Positions 1 through 10,531 of a stretch of 64,000 nt of DNA are shown here, one piece after another. Below the pieces are notes generated by a model. The model did no database searches. It saw only the letters and a list, made by a program, of their open reading frames with translations, and was not told the DNA's origin. Numbering within the stretch: the first letter of the stretch is position 1; the number at the start of each line of letters is the position of its first letter. The translations under genes and the position numbers were made by a program. The stretch is from Chloroflexus sp. MS-G (GTDB lineage: Bacteria; Chloroflexota; Chloroflexia; Chloroflexales; Chloroflexaceae), in NCBI RefSeq assembly GCF_000735195.1, contig NZ_JPIM01000001.1:1-64000 (forward strand). The letters are read 5' to 3'.

Positions 1-105
1 AAAAAAATGGTTTGTTCACTGGCGAACGTGCCTTATCCTCTCCCTCCCTTGCTCCGTGCAGGAAAGGAAGAGGGATCGGGGAAGGTGAGGGGATTCTAAC
101 CCCAC

Positions 106-134
106 AAACGCCGAGACAGGCATCATCGGCGTTT
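106..134. other. Hairpin downstream of the GNAT gene
   Basis: A perfect 9-bp inverted repeat (AAACGCCGA at 106-114, TCGGCGTTT at 126-134) with an 11-nt loop lies just past the 3' end of the minus-strand gene ending at 160. There is no clean T-tract on the minus side; a short TTTT follows on the plus side. It may end transcription or protect the 3' end. The preceding bases (about 30-100) are a C/T-rich then G/A-rich stretch like the repeat near 12273. Confidence 0.4.
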
Positions 135-159
135 TGCAGGCAATGGGGGGAATGAACAT

Positions 160-1290
160 CTACAAATCCCTAAAATACACGCGATTGTTTTTGTATTCTA
201 CTCCGTTTAGGTTCTTCAAGTCGGCACGCATCTGGCGTGCGGTTTCGGCTACCTGGGTCATTTCAACGTGCGTGAATCGTCTGAATGCCAGCAGTGTCTT
301 TCCCATTTCGTAGTAGAGCAGTGCATTGCCACCCTGACCCTGAAATTCGGGCAAGATACCCATGCCGTTGATCACCACTGCGCTGGTGCGACGCATCGTT
401 ATCAACAGATCGGCCAGCGTAAGCGGATTGAGATGTCCTCTGGCACGCTGTAAGGCAGCCGAGACATCGGGAAAGGCGAAGAGGAAGCCGACAACTTCAC
501 CGGCGTGCGTAATGACCTTAATGAGACGATGATCGGCAACTGTGATAATGCTCTGCACCACAAAGTCAGTTTCTCGTTCGGTGAGCGGGTAATACTCCCA
601 ATTATGGATGAACGCTTTGTTATAAGCCGCTCCAATCCGATCCACCCATTGCAGCAGTTCACGCTTACTAGAAAAATGTTTTACCTGTAAACGATGGCGC
701 TCCATCACGCGCTGGGCAACCCGTTCGATACGTTCCGGAATCTTGAAGCTGTCAGAAGGCAGGTAGCAGGATATAAAATCAACTTCTTTTTGAAAGCCCA
801 GACCTTCAACCAGATTAACATAATAGGGATAGTTGTACGTCAACATAGTCATTGTCTGGCGATGTTCAAATCCGCAGGTAAGCAAACCGTAGCCGTCAAG
901 CGGTCCCATTCCCTTCGGACCAACAACGCGGTTCAGTCCACGTTTGTTGGCCCAGTCGAAGACGGCATCGAACAGAGCGGAGGCAGCTTCCGGGTCGTTT
1001 TCGCAGTCGAAAAAGTAAAAATTGGCTTCTCTGACACCGTGGTACTTATTGTATGGCCGATTTTCGATGGCGGCAATGCGCCCAACATCGCGTCCTTTGC
1101 GTACAGCCAGGAAACACTCAACATCTGAATGCTCGTAGAAAGGGTGTTTTCGTGGGTTGAGTTGAGCATAGGCATCGATGTTGAGTGGTGGCACCCACTG
1201 CGGGCAGCTTTTGTATAGCCGGTGCGGTAGTTGAACGAAGCGTTTAATCTGTTGTTTGTTAGCAAAATCCACTCGTTCGATGTGTACCAT
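160..1290 (-). CDS. GNAT-fold N-acetyltransferase-like protein
   Basis: 376-residue soluble protein without signal peptide or membrane segments. It resembles the long GNAT-like (YghO-type) proteins of about 370-390 residues whose substrate is unknown. The C-terminal part (about residues 255-350) carries the acetyltransferase-like core: a hydrophobic strand (VVGFLFAFPD), then GMGILPEFQGQGGNALLYYE, where the Q-G-Q-G-G stretch resembles the acetyl-CoA pyrophosphate-binding loop. The N-terminal half (GRIAAIENRPYN and following) looks like a degenerate second GNAT domain. ATG start. It stands alone on the minus strand, 311 bp from the next gene upstream. Function is not assignable beyond family. 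Confidence 0.65.
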   Translation of the reverse strand: MVHIERVDFANKQQIKRFVQLPHRLYKSCPQWVPPLNIDAYAQLNPRKHPFYEHSDVECFLAVRKGRDVGRIAAIENRPYNKYHGVREANFYFFDCENDPEAASALFDAVFDWANKRGLNRVVGPKGMGPLDGYGLLTCGFEHRQTMTMLTYNYPYYVNLVEGLGFQKEVDFISCYLPSDSFKIPERIERVAQRVMERHRLQVKHFSSKRELLQWVDRIGAAYNKAFIHNWEYYPLTERETDFVVQSIITVADHRLIKVITHAGEVVGFLFAFPDVSAALQRARGHLNPLTLADLLITMRRTSAVVINGMGILPEFQGQGGNALLYYEMGKTLLAFRRFTHVEMTQVAETARQMRADLKNLNGVEYKNNRVYFRDL

Positions 1291-1601
1291 ACCCTGTTCC
1301 GAGAGGTGAATACTCGTTAGCTATGATAGTTCTCCCTGATGAGGTGTTCTGTGCCCGCATGTGACCGGTCATTGTTCGGCCTCGTCGCGTATGCCTTTGT
1401 TCGCTATGAGTTGGTCAGATGGATGCTTTATTATATCTCGTACCAGAAAGGCAGGCATGGCCTTTGACCCACGTTCTGCGATGGGTGAGTGGAACTGAGC
1501 GCATGGTTCGTATCAAGCCGCAATCTGAGGTTGAGATAGATTGATGCCCCACCTGAAGCGGTGGGGCAATGGTCTGTATGTCTAGGTTGATCTCTTCTGC
1601 G
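1291..1601. other. Intergenic region with a GC-rich hairpin
   Basis: About 310 bp without a convincing gene. A perfect 8-bp stem (GCCCCACC at 1546-1553, GGTGGGGC at 1560-1567, 6-nt loop) lies 35 nt beyond the stop codon of the minus-strand gene that ends at 1602. It lacks a U-tract, so it is a possible 3'-end hairpin rather than a canonical terminator. The promoter of the gene at 160-1290 should also lie here, but I do not see a consensus one. Confidence 0.4.
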
Positions 1602-4600
1602 CTAGCGAGCTACAATCGGAATAAACACCGGTTCGCCAAAGATCGCCTGACGAGTGAGATAGATCATCGATAGCCGAATGCTACTGCGTTGATTTGGGTC
1701 ACGGCGAGATGTTGCCGTCAGGATCAGATCATGGCGTAATGGTGCCGGTTGGATCAATGGTAAATCAACGTTGACGATAATCCCAACATCAATTGCGCCG
1801 CCGTTGAGGGTTACACTCTCCGGCACTACCTCTACTCTGAATTTGTTGCTCAGCCCGCTAACTGAGAGATCGAAGGTGTCAGTGTCATTACCCAGGTTTT
1901 CCAGCATAATGCCACTAAACGTAATTCGGTTACGACCGTCGGGGATACCCTGAAGACGGTCACTACTAAGCGCAACGCCGGTTACCAGCCCAACGCGGAC
2001 GCTATCGAAGACACTTGCGGTAATCGTTGTGTCGCTCCGCGACGTGGCTGTGACACGGATGCTGCTCAGTGCGGTGTTGGCAGCGAGACCAGCCGGCAGA
2101 GTGAGTAAAACGGCGATGTCACGGCTTTCCCCCGGCCCCAGATCGACCTGATTGGGCGTTGCAATCACGCTGTGGCCGTCACCTTGTAGTGCGGTGATAG
2201 TGTACGAATCGGCGGTAAAGCCGAGGTTACGCACGGTGTGCGTGATGACGGTGGTGGAATCAGGCAGCGCAGTAACGGTTCGTGATGGTGTAATCTCAAC
2301 ATCGCGCAAGGCACCGACCTGAATAATGTTTTCAGCCGCGGCGAGCAGGGTCGTACCGCCATTGGCCCGTGCCTCAACCGTGATCGTATTGCTGGTGCCG
2401 GGTAGTGCACTGGTTGGGATGGGTATCGTCACGGTGATCACCGTACTACTACCAGGTACTAAAACCGGACTGGTGGCAGGATTAACACTGAGACCCGTCC
2501 AGTTTGCATCGCTGCTTTGTACACTGAGATCGTAGGCAATGGTTGATGATCCACTATTGCGCAATGTGTGTGTCAAGATCACTGTGGCACCTGGCAAACT
2601 GTTAACGGTTGTCCCTGCTGACAGCTCAGCCCGATCAACACTGTTGACGGTGACACTATCAAGCACGTCAGCACTGACGGTTGGGTTTCCCTGAGAGGTC
2701 GCTCGCACGATGGCCGTTACCGTGGTACCGGCGTTGATACCGGTAGGGATAGTAATCTGTACGGTGACAGTTGTGCTGGCATTACGCGCCAGAGTGGTCG
2801 TGGTTGTCGGAACAACCGTTGCGTTCCAACCAACCGGTAATCCGCTCAGGGTGAGTGTAAAGGCATCAGCCGCATTTCCGGTGTTCGTCAGTGTGTGGGT
2901 GAAGGTGATCACCTCGCCAGGATCGCCGTTAGCGGTAAGTGGTGTTGGAGCGAAGTTTAGATCGCGAATCGTCGCGACTGTGACAGTAACGTTCGTACTG
3001 GCAGTACTATCAGGTGCAGGAGGTATTTGACCGCCGTTACGCGCAATCGCTCGTACTTCTACAATAGCATTCCCGCCGTCAGCAGTTGTGGGTATGCTTA
3101 CCTGTAAGGTGTACGTGCAGGTTGTGTTATCGGCGGGTACTGGTGAAGGACATGTACTGCTGCTACCGATCAAGTTCCAGCCGGTCGGCAACGTCTGGAC
3201 AAAATCAAAGGGAGCGGCTGCATTACCACCGTTGCGCACGGTCACCGTGATCGTTGCGGTGTCACCCGGCAAAACTGAGGCAGGCGTTACCAACGGCGTC
3301 CCGACGAACACTGGGGTACCACCACCGATGACCTGTACCGTTCCACTTGCCGTTTGGATAGCCGGTGGGTTGCTCCCCCCTGTTACACCGGCCTGAACGG
3401 TGAAATTGTACGTTCCCACCGGCTCACTGGCGCTTGCAGTAACGGTGAGCGTAATCGGACGAGATTGACCGGCAGCCAGTGTGAATGGGCCTGCTGGTGT
3501 CACGTTGAAGCTAAGACCAGAGGCAGGACTGGTCGTGGTAGGTGGCGTTATGCTAAACGTATCGGTGAAGTTACCGGTGTTGGTGATAGTATAGCTGAAG
3601 TTCACCGTTGCTGCGGGTGTCAGTTGTTGACTGGTCGGTGGTTGGGCGACGAATGAAAAGGTGCGCACAACCGGGACGCGGATTGTATCAACCGTCGGGG
3701 GATCGCTCTGCTCGGTAAAGGTCTGGCTTCCCTGCTGGCTCACCGCACGTACTCGGAATGAGAAGGGGTAGTCTCCCGCGAGGAGGGTCGTACTAGCTGG
3801 TGTATTCACAACGATAGTCAGCGTTGTTGTCGCACCAGGATTCAGGGTTGTGCTGGCAAGGGTTGCAGACTGAATATTCCAGCCGGTGGGTGGGGTACCG
3901 CTAAAGATAGGCAGACCGCTGCTACCATCTGGCCGAATAACACTAAAAAGGCCGCTGAGCTGACCGGTATTGGTGATAGTATGAACAAACGTGATGGTGT
4001 TCCCTGTCCGTTCTACAATCTGGCCGGGTGAAACTTCAGGGCGCGCCGGAATAATCGTGACTGCCTGAGCAGTTGTCGTCAGTGTCACCTGGTTCGAGAC
4101 GGTCTGGTCACTACGAGCAGTAACGGTTGTGGTATCGGTATCACCAGCAGTAGCGGTCAAGGGAACGAGCACGCTGAAGAGTACCTGCACACTACCGTTC
4201 GGTGGTACTTCTACAAGTGCTGGCCCACTCGTCCACCCGCGGTTGCTATCAAGGATCAGCGTATAGGTACGAGTCACCGAAGCAGTGTGACTCAGGGTGA
4301 GTGTATAGGTTGATGTACTGCCAATACTCACTGCGCGGCTGCTACCGCCGATAACCGTTAGAGTGGCGGTTGGCGTACTGCACGCATCGGTTGCATTCAC
4401 GTCGAGTGCATTTGAGAAAGGTGAACTGTTGCCGGTTGTGGGGTTGTGGACAGTTGCCGTAATAAATCCCAGACATCCGGTAATATTCGCACTGAACGTT
4501 CCACCACTACCGGTTGTGGTGCTAGTTAAAAAGACCGGCCCCTCACGATTGCGGTCAGTCACACTGGCACTACTGGTGAAGATTTCGACGACACAATTTG

Positions 4601-6770
4601 CACCGCAGCCAGTTGTGCCGCTAACAATTGGCGAACCGGCCGTGATCGGATTGAATGTCGGAGCGGCAAGCTCGCCGTTCGCGCCACTGCCGAGGCCAAT
4701 TCCATCCTGTGCGTTATCCTGAGTTGTATTCCGTGAGATCAAGACACCGGTTACGTTATCGGCTATGAAAATGCCATGACCCACGCCGAGACGACCGTTG
4801 CGTACCAGCCGGTTGCCGAACAGTTGATTGTTACTACTCCTGACAGTAATGCCGTGAGTCGCATTGAACAAAGTGGTATTACTCTGGCCGGTGAATGCAA
4901 TGAGATTAAACTCGATCCGATTGTTACTACCGCTATTAAGTTGAATACCGTCTTTGCGCGTCGTTGTACCACTGCCAGGGGTATCGCTGCTTGATGCCCG
5001 TACACCTATTCGGTTCCCGGTAATAAGGTTGTTATTCGCGTTATTACGAAGATTTATGCCGCGGTCAACGCCGCCAATCAGGTTATCACGGACGGTATTG
5101 TTACTTGCATTGCTGATCCGAAGACCTTCACTGTCGGCGACTATGTTGCTAGTGCCGTCCACCAGGAGACCACTCCCATCAGCTCGAATGCCGAGGTAGT
5201 TGCCCCAGACAGTATTGTTATTAGCTGTACAGCTTGTCGTACAAGGCTCGATTAACACAGCAGCCCCGGAACCAGTAACGGCAAAGTGCCCGGCGGCAAT
5301 TACATTGCGATCCGCTGGGTTCGCTCCACCAATAATCGAATTGCTGCCGTTCTCGATCCAGACGCTAGCGTCGCCGGTACCGTAGCCTACAGGCGAACTG
5401 CTAATGGTTGTCGTTGTCGTTTGGGTGCCGTTTGGATGAACTCCGATGTAATTCCCCCGTACCACTGTATTCCCAGAACGAATGCGGATACCGTTTGTGC
5501 GTGCACCGGCGATCACATTACCTGGCCCAATAGTGGTCGAAATAGCATTACGACCAACAAAAATCCCTTCACCACCACTGACCTGATTGATCGTGCCGTT
5601 TCCAACTGGGAAGGGGTTACCACTAGCATCAAGGGCCACACCGATGTAATTCCCGGCAATCGTCGTAGGTCCAGTGGCGAACGTGGTATCTCCGATAATA
5701 ATCCCACCGTTAGTATTCCCGCCGATGTAGTTTCGTCCGGTAAAGGGATTCAGCGGATCGCCGATCTCGGTATTGATTGCGCCATACGCACCACCGCCGC
5801 TAACCAGGATACCAATGCGGTTGGCAATGACGGTACCGGTCGGGTTAACACCAATCCAGTTACCGGTAATGCGGGTGTTACGAGGAATAGAGGGGGCGTT
5901 GCTGCTCGCAGCATTGCTAAACAAGACAATTCCAGCGGCATTCGTGCCGGTGTAGCCACCGATAACATTATCACTGATGAGTGTATTGTAGGCGTAATTC
6001 TCTACTGAAATACCGCCGAGATTATCCGCAGCGTTGCTCGTATCAAGATCGGCATCCCCGTTTACTGTGGTACCGATAAAGTTACCAACGATCTGGTTGC
6101 CATTGAGTGGGGTTGTATTCAGGTTGTTGCTCAACCCGATGTCGGCAACCGTATTGCCACTAATTACGTTCCGGTCGGCGGGATTACCGGTACCGATCCG
6201 GTTATCACTGGCCCCACCGTCGATCAGAATGCCGTAGCCAGTATTTGGCTCCGGTAAGCCGTTCAAATGCCCAATCCAGTTATTCACAATCAGATTGTTC
6301 TGAGCATTGTTACGTAGATAGATACCGGAGCCTCCGCTCGTGAAACCGATGCCCTTGCTAAAACGAATGATCACCAACCCGCGGATGACATTGTTATTTG
6401 AAGCGATAACAATACCGTGGGCCGGGATAATGTTGTTACTACTGTCGCGGAGCTGTTCTCCACTGAGAACGACGGTATGGTTTGTGCCAGCATCGATGGT
6501 CGTGTTTCCTTCGATTAGAGGTGGTAGACCGCTATCGCGGATATAAATGGTACCACTCACACTGAAGGTAATTGTGTCGGGTACGCCATTACTGTTGGCA
6601 ACAGTGATGGCCTCGCGCAATGTACAGCCCCCTGGATCGGTGGTGCAGGCGCCATCGTTGGTATCGGCAAGCGAATTGACAATCAGTGATGCTGCCTGTA
6701 CCGGTTCGGCGATCGGAAACAGGCTGACCAGGAGAAACGTAAGGAGTGCAATCCGAAAGCGACGATCCAT
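1602..6770 (-). CDS. Giant secreted CSLREA / beta-helix / NEW3-like repeat protein
   Basis: 1722 residues. Signal peptide at 1-26 (basic MDRRFR, hydrophobic core, cleavage near PVQA). A CSLREA-type motif follows (CTLREAITVANSNG, about residues 49-62), then about 650 residues of right-handed parallel beta-helix repeats rich in Asn/Gly (recurring 'N.I..N.IG', 'GNYIGV'). From about residue 800 to the end come tandem ~100-residue Thr/Ser-rich Ig-like modules with recurring 'THT(L/I)TNTG...D.(F/Y)', like the NEW3/CARDB class. The protein ends in FGEPVFIPIVAR. Good SD (AAGGAG, 7-nt spacer). It lies 11 bp downstream of a paralogue, so the two form an operon. Likely a cell-surface or extracellular stalk or adhesin. 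The ligand is unknown. Confidence 0.75.
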   Translation of the reverse strand: MDRRFRIALLTFLLVSLFPIAEPVQAASLIVNSLADTNDGACTTDPGGCTLREAITVANSNGVPDTITFSVSGTIYIRDSGLPPLIEGNTTIDAGTNHTVVLSGEQLRDSSNNIIPAHGIVIASNNNVIRGLVIIRFSKGIGFTSGGSGIYLRNNAQNNLIVNNWIGHLNGLPEPNTGYGILIDGGASDNRIGTGNPADRNVISGNTVADIGLSNNLNTTPLNGNQIVGNFIGTTVNGDADLDTSNAADNLGGISVENYAYNTLISDNVIGGYTGTNAAGIVLFSNAASSNAPSIPRNTRITGNWIGVNPTGTVIANRIGILVSGGGAYGAINTEIGDPLNPFTGRNYIGGNTNGGIIIGDTTFATGPTTIAGNYIGVALDASGNPFPVGNGTINQVSGGEGIFVGRNAISTTIGPGNVIAGARTNGIRIRSGNTVVRGNYIGVHPNGTQTTTTTISSSPVGYGTGDASVWIENGSNSIIGGANPADRNVIAAGHFAVTGSGAAVLIEPCTTSCTANNNTVWGNYLGIRADGSGLLVDGTSNIVADSEGLRISNASNNTVRDNLIGGVDRGINLRNNANNNLITGNRIGVRASSSDTPGSGTTTRKDGIQLNSGSNNRIEFNLIAFTGQSNTTLFNATHGITVRSSNNQLFGNRLVRNGRLGVGHGIFIADNVTGVLISRNTTQDNAQDGIGLGSGANGELAAPTFNPITAGSPIVSGTTGCGANCVVEIFTSSASVTDRNREGPVFLTSTTTGSGGTFSANITGCLGFITATVHNPTTGNSSPFSNALDVNATDACSTPTATLTVIGGSSRAVSIGSTSTYTLTLSHTASVTRTYTLILDSNRGWTSGPALVEVPPNGSVQVLFSVLVPLTATAGDTDTTTVTARSDQTVSNQVTLTTTAQAVTIIPARPEVSPGQIVERTGNTITFVHTITNTGQLSGLFSVIRPDGSSGLPIFSGTPPTGWNIQSATLASTTLNPGATTTLTIVVNTPASTTLLAGDYPFSFRVRAVSQQGSQTFTEQSDPPTVDTIRVPVVRTFSFVAQPPTSQQLTPAATVNFSYTITNTGNFTDTFSITPPTTTSPASGLSFNVTPAGPFTLAAGQSRPITLTVTASASEPVGTYNFTVQAGVTGGSNPPAIQTASGTVQVIGGGTPVFVGTPLVTPASVLPGDTATITVTVRNGGNAAAPFDFVQTLPTGWNLIGSSSTCPSPVPADNTTCTYTLQVSIPTTADGGNAIVEVRAIARNGGQIPPAPDSTASTNVTVTVATIRDLNFAPTPLTANGDPGEVITFTHTLTNTGNAADAFTLTLSGLPVGWNATVVPTTTTTLARNASTTVTVQITIPTGINAGTTVTAIVRATSQGNPTVSADVLDSVTVNSVDRAELSAGTTVNSLPGATVILTHTLRNSGSSTIAYDLSVQSSDANWTGLSVNPATSPVLVPGSSTVITVTIPIPTSALPGTSNTITVEARANGGTTLLAAAENIIQVGALRDVEITPSRTVTALPDSTTVITHTVRNLGFTADSYTITALQGDGHSVIATPNQVDLGPGESRDIAVLLTLPAGLAANTALSSIRVTATSRSDTTITASVFDSVRVGLVTGVALSSDRLQGIPDGRNRITFSGIMLENLGNDTDTFDLSVSGLSNKFRVEVVPESVTLNGGAIDVGIIVNVDLPLIQPAPLRHDLILTATSRRDPNQRSSIRLSMIYLTRQAIFGEPVFIPIVAR

Positions 6771-6781
6771 AGGGTCACTCC

Positions 6782-9700
6782 TTAATTTACGACCAACGGT
6801 ATCCAGACTGCCGGTACCAGAATCCCCGACGAATCACGAACAACTGCTGTATCCTGCACTTCAGCGCCGCTGAGTGGCTCAGTGGTACCAGGTATCGATG
6901 CCCAGATGCGCAACGTTTCACGGGTGCCGGGCAAGATCAATTCACTAATCCGTACCCGTACCCGTAGTACCATCTGATTAACCTTGCCACTACCGGCCAC
7001 ATTGTCGAGTGTGACCCGATTATCACTGATGGTGACGCCAGCAGTTGCCGACTCAAAAGCGATCAGCGTGCTACCACGACTGGCGGCAAAATTGAGCTGG
7101 AACGTTGCCCGTCCGTTGCTGGTGTTACGTAATGTGTGCAAGAAGACAACCTCACGGCCAGCCTGCACATCTTGTTCGTAACTGCTGCGCAATTCAGCGC
7201 TATAGCGCAGACCAACGGTGGTGGTGTCGGTTATGGTGATGGCCTGTGCACCAAATCCGCGTGGGGTAGCGGTGATAATCGTTGTTGCACGAACCGGATT
7301 ACCGTCTGGCGTAGTCGTTTGTGCACCGGTAGGAACTGTGATCCGAACGGCAATCTCTGCACTCGCCCCCGGCGCCAAGGTTACCGTTGGTGTTAACACT
7401 GTCGTATTGTAGGTGTCAAGCCCAATCAGGTCGGCAGTGGTTGCACTCACATCGATAGGCACAGTCACGTTGCCATTGTTCGTAATTTGATGACGATAGA
7501 TGTATGTATCGGCAGGGAGCACAGTAGCTGAACCATTTGCCGGATTGGCGCTTAACATCGGCAATGCCTGTACTGCTGTGCGCAATGTCTGTGTGATCGG
7601 GTTCAGACCGGGTGCAGTCAATGATAGCGTTGTGGTATCGGTGATCGGTACCTGGATCGACGGGTGGCTACCGGTTGGTAACGTGAGCGTCACTGTAAGC
7701 ACGCGACTGGCGCCAGGAGCAAGTGCAAAGCGATCACGATCAGTCGGCTCGACGCTTGGTGTCCAACCGCTTAGGGTGCCTGTGGTAGTAAGGCGGAGAC
7801 GGTTAATCTGCAACGTTCCGTGATTCTCTACCTGTAGTCGATAACGAACAGTACTGCCAGGTGCTGCACTTTGATTGACTGGATCAAGCGGGGTCAGCCG
7901 TAGATCAACGGTCGGGGTGAAGATGTGAAATGACGATGTATTTCCAAACCGGTCTGTCGCAGCAAAGATGAGTTGAGGATAGGTGGCAGGAAGATCGATC
8001 ATTTGTGCATTAAATACACCACTGGCGTCGACCTGATCGATCTCAGAGCGGATAACACCGTTGACTAACATCTCAAGCTGTTGCCAGCCTTGTCCGTCAG
8101 GGACAGCCAGATCGGGTTTCGGCGCATAGACTTGGATTGTGCAGCCAGCGCATGCTGAGATTGGAATGAGGTCTTCTTCACGCTCAGCCGCACTGGTAAA
8201 GATTCGACCGGTTATCAAACCGTCTTGTGAGAGTTGCAGGTCGAAGGGTGGATCAATACTGTGATTAGGCCGGTTGAGGGTCTGATCAGGATCAAGGCCG
8301 GTCCCGTTATACAGCGTTGTGTTATCGAGGTGAATACCCCCCAATCCATTCGCTGACATCTGATTTTGTGTGATACGAACTCGCTGGGCGCTATCGGTTA
8401 CCAGTACCCCATAACCGGCGTTGGCTCGTATGTGATTGCCGGTTATCACTACACTACGGCTAGTGCCACCAATCTGTATCCCATCACCACCGTTCTCCTC
8501 AATCTCATTCAGATTGTCAATCGTGACCGCATTCGAGTCGGTCAGGCGAATGCCATCATCTGTATTCAGCCGCAACCGATTCCCGCTCAAGGTAGCGGTT
8601 GTAACGCTCGTTAACGCAATCCCAACGCTGGCCGAGCGGGGCAGCAGCGTGGAGCCACCGGCTGGATCGGCAATCCAGCCGATCTGGTTTTGGGTGATGG
8701 TTGCCGTCTGGACATCTGTCAGATCAATACCGGCAGTATTGCCATTACCGCCGATCACATTGCTGACAATTGTTACCTGCGATGCGCCGTTAACGCGAAT
8801 AGCAGGGCCGGTATTGGCTGCGGCAACACTGTAGGCGTCGCCGGTTGTGTCACGGCGGAGACCAAGAACGTTGGTACGCACCGTAATGCTCACACTATTG
8901 CTACCACTGATGTCGATCCCTGGGCCATTCGCACCAGCGATCACATTTCCAGTTGTCAGACCGATTGTCAGATTGGTGCTGTTGTTCACAGTAATGCCGG
9001 CAGCAGCACTCCCTGCGACACTACGGCGACTAGCGTGTAACCCGATCACATTGTTATCAAAGGTCACATTGCTGGCATTTTGTATCTGTACATCAGCGGT
9101 GGTATTGGCGGCTATCGTGGAAGCAGTGACAGTAATGCCACTGGCACCATTGATGACCAGACCTTGTTCATTAGCAATGGCCACATTACCGGGGAGTGCA
9201 CCAACGAATGCGTTTACCACTGCGATATTGCTGGCGTTAGGGCCAATCCAAATACCCGGTCCACCATTGCCACCGATACGTAGCAATGTACTGGCACTGC
9301 CAATGGTTGTCACTCCGGCGCTCTCACTTACGTAGATGCCACCTTGCGCATTTGGGCGGGCACTACTGCCACCCCGACTTAAACCAATCAACGCATAGCC
9401 ATTGAGGTTCGTGTTGGCTGGCGAGGCACCTCCATTCGCGTGGATTCTAATCCCAACCCCGTTATTACCGCTAATGACCAATGGTTGGGTTGCACTCATG
9501 CTCCCGATCTGCGTGGCTTGGGCGCCATCTTCAATGCGGAGGCCATCACCGCCGTTGGCAAATGCACTTTCGCTCTCTAGATTAACTCCGATCAGATTAC
9601 TGGCAACAGTCGTCGTATACGTTTGTGAACCACCGATCAGAATGCCACTCAATCCATTGGCGCCGATAATGTTCCGTTCAGCGTTGGTCGAGCCACCGAC

Positions 9701-10531
9701 CAGATTCAGCTCCGCCCTTCCATTCGGGTCAATAGTCGTGTCACTGAGAATCTGAATACCGAACCCGCCGTTAGGCCGAGCAGCAGTTGTGCTGGTAAAG
9801 AGAACGCCGATCCGATTACCCTGAATGCGATTTTGCGACGCATTACTGATCACGATACCATTAACGGTGTTCCCGGCAATTGTGTTCGGTGCATTAGCCG
9901 TGCCGATTTGGTTATTGCGAGCAGCACTGCCACTGATCACAATTCCGTTGCGGTTCCGTAAGTTGTCGGGTGGTATAGTGTTGTCGAGCAGTAAGCCAAT
10001 AGTACAATTGCGGACAACATTATCAGCGCTGCTGATATAGATGCCACTCCCGCGATAGCTACCGGCGTCGTTGCTGGCACCATAGATGACCAGCCCTTCA
10101 ATGATTGCTCCACCACCGCTGAGCACCAGACCTGCATCGCTGGCGTTGGCATTTATTGCAACCTGCGGTGCACCGCTCAGGAGATCAGCACTGATCGTCA
10201 CATTTGGTCGGGTAATTGGTGGTAACCGTTGCGTGGTGGTGATAACATACGGTGCCGATCCCACCGACCCTTCAGTGATCAACTCAAAACTGATCGTTAT
10301 CCGGTCTATGCCGCTGTTAGCATTTGCCTTTGCAATTGCCTGGCGCAGACTACAATTGTTGTTGGGGAGCTGGTCGGTGCAATGCACGTTGAGATCGGTT
10401 ACGGCGTTATCAGCCAACGTATCGACGTACAGTGTAAGACTTGCTTGACTGAAACTCTGTCGTGGCCAGAGGAAGGTGTTTCCGATCAAGAACAGACCAA
10501 CAACAAGCCACCAGATTTTGCGTGCAGACAT
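6782..10531 (-). CDS. Large secreted CSLREA / beta-helix protein (paralogue of neighbour)
   Basis: 1249 residues from the ATG at 10531, chosen because AAGGAGAG sits at SD distance; an in-frame start 21 bp upstream lacks one. Signal peptide at about 1-30 (MSARK, hydrophobic, SFSQA). CSLREA-type motif CSLRQAIAKANAN at about 60-72. A long Asn-rich parallel beta-helix region runs to about 750 and contains a cysteine pair (ISACAGCTIQVYAP). Two or three Ig-like modules with 'N.GT/NGN' signatures follow. The C-terminus is VPAVWIPLVVN, matching the terminal motif of the downstream paralogue. First gene of the two-gene operon. Predicted surface-exposed; exact role unknown. Confidence 0.75.
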   Translation of the reverse strand: MSARKIWWLVVGLFLIGNTFLWPRQSFSQASLTLYVDTLADNAVTDLNVHCTDQLPNNNCSLRQAIAKANANSGIDRITISFELITEGSVGSAPYVITTTQRLPPITRPNVTISADLLSGAPQVAINANASDAGLVLSGGGAIIEGLVIYGASNDAGSYRGSGIYISSADNVVRNCTIGLLLDNTIPPDNLRNRNGIVISGSAARNNQIGTANAPNTIAGNTVNGIVISNASQNRIQGNRIGVLFTSTTAARPNGGFGIQILSDTTIDPNGRAELNLVGGSTNAERNIIGANGLSGILIGGSQTYTTTVASNLIGVNLESESAFANGGDGLRIEDGAQATQIGSMSATQPLVISGNNGVGIRIHANGGASPANTNLNGYALIGLSRGGSSARPNAQGGIYVSESAGVTTIGSASTLLRIGGNGGPGIWIGPNASNIAVVNAFVGALPGNVAIANEQGLVINGASGITVTASTIAANTTADVQIQNASNVTFDNNVIGLHASRRSVAGSAAAGITVNNSTNLTIGLTTGNVIAGANGPGIDISGSNSVSITVRTNVLGLRRDTTGDAYSVAAANTGPAIRVNGASQVTIVSNVIGGNGNTAGIDLTDVQTATITQNQIGWIADPAGGSTLLPRSASVGIALTSVTTATLSGNRLRLNTDDGIRLTDSNAVTIDNLNEIEENGGDGIQIGGTSRSVVITGNHIRANAGYGVLVTDSAQRVRITQNQMSANGLGGIHLDNTTLYNGTGLDPDQTLNRPNHSIDPPFDLQLSQDGLITGRIFTSAAEREEDLIPISACAGCTIQVYAPKPDLAVPDGQGWQQLEMLVNGVIRSEIDQVDASGVFNAQMIDLPATYPQLIFAATDRFGNTSSFHIFTPTVDLRLTPLDPVNQSAAPGSTVRYRLQVENHGTLQINRLRLTTTGTLSGWTPSVEPTDRDRFALAPGASRVLTVTLTLPTGSHPSIQVPITDTTTLSLTAPGLNPITQTLRTAVQALPMLSANPANGSATVLPADTYIYRHQITNNGNVTVPIDVSATTADLIGLDTYNTTVLTPTVTLAPGASAEIAVRITVPTGAQTTTPDGNPVRATTIITATPRGFGAQAITITDTTTVGLRYSAELRSSYEQDVQAGREVVFLHTLRNTSNGRATFQLNFAASRGSTLIAFESATAGVTISDNRVTLDNVAGSGKVNQMVLRVRVRISELILPGTRETLRIWASIPGTTEPLSGAEVQDTAVVRDSSGILVPAVWIPLVVN

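Noticed and set aside
2165..9755. Many open frames of 60-240 codons on the opposite strand or in other frames of the two giant secreted genes
   Set aside because: They are antisense or off-frame shadows of repetitive Asn/Thr/Gly-rich coding sequence, with low-complexity products, no SD and no family features.
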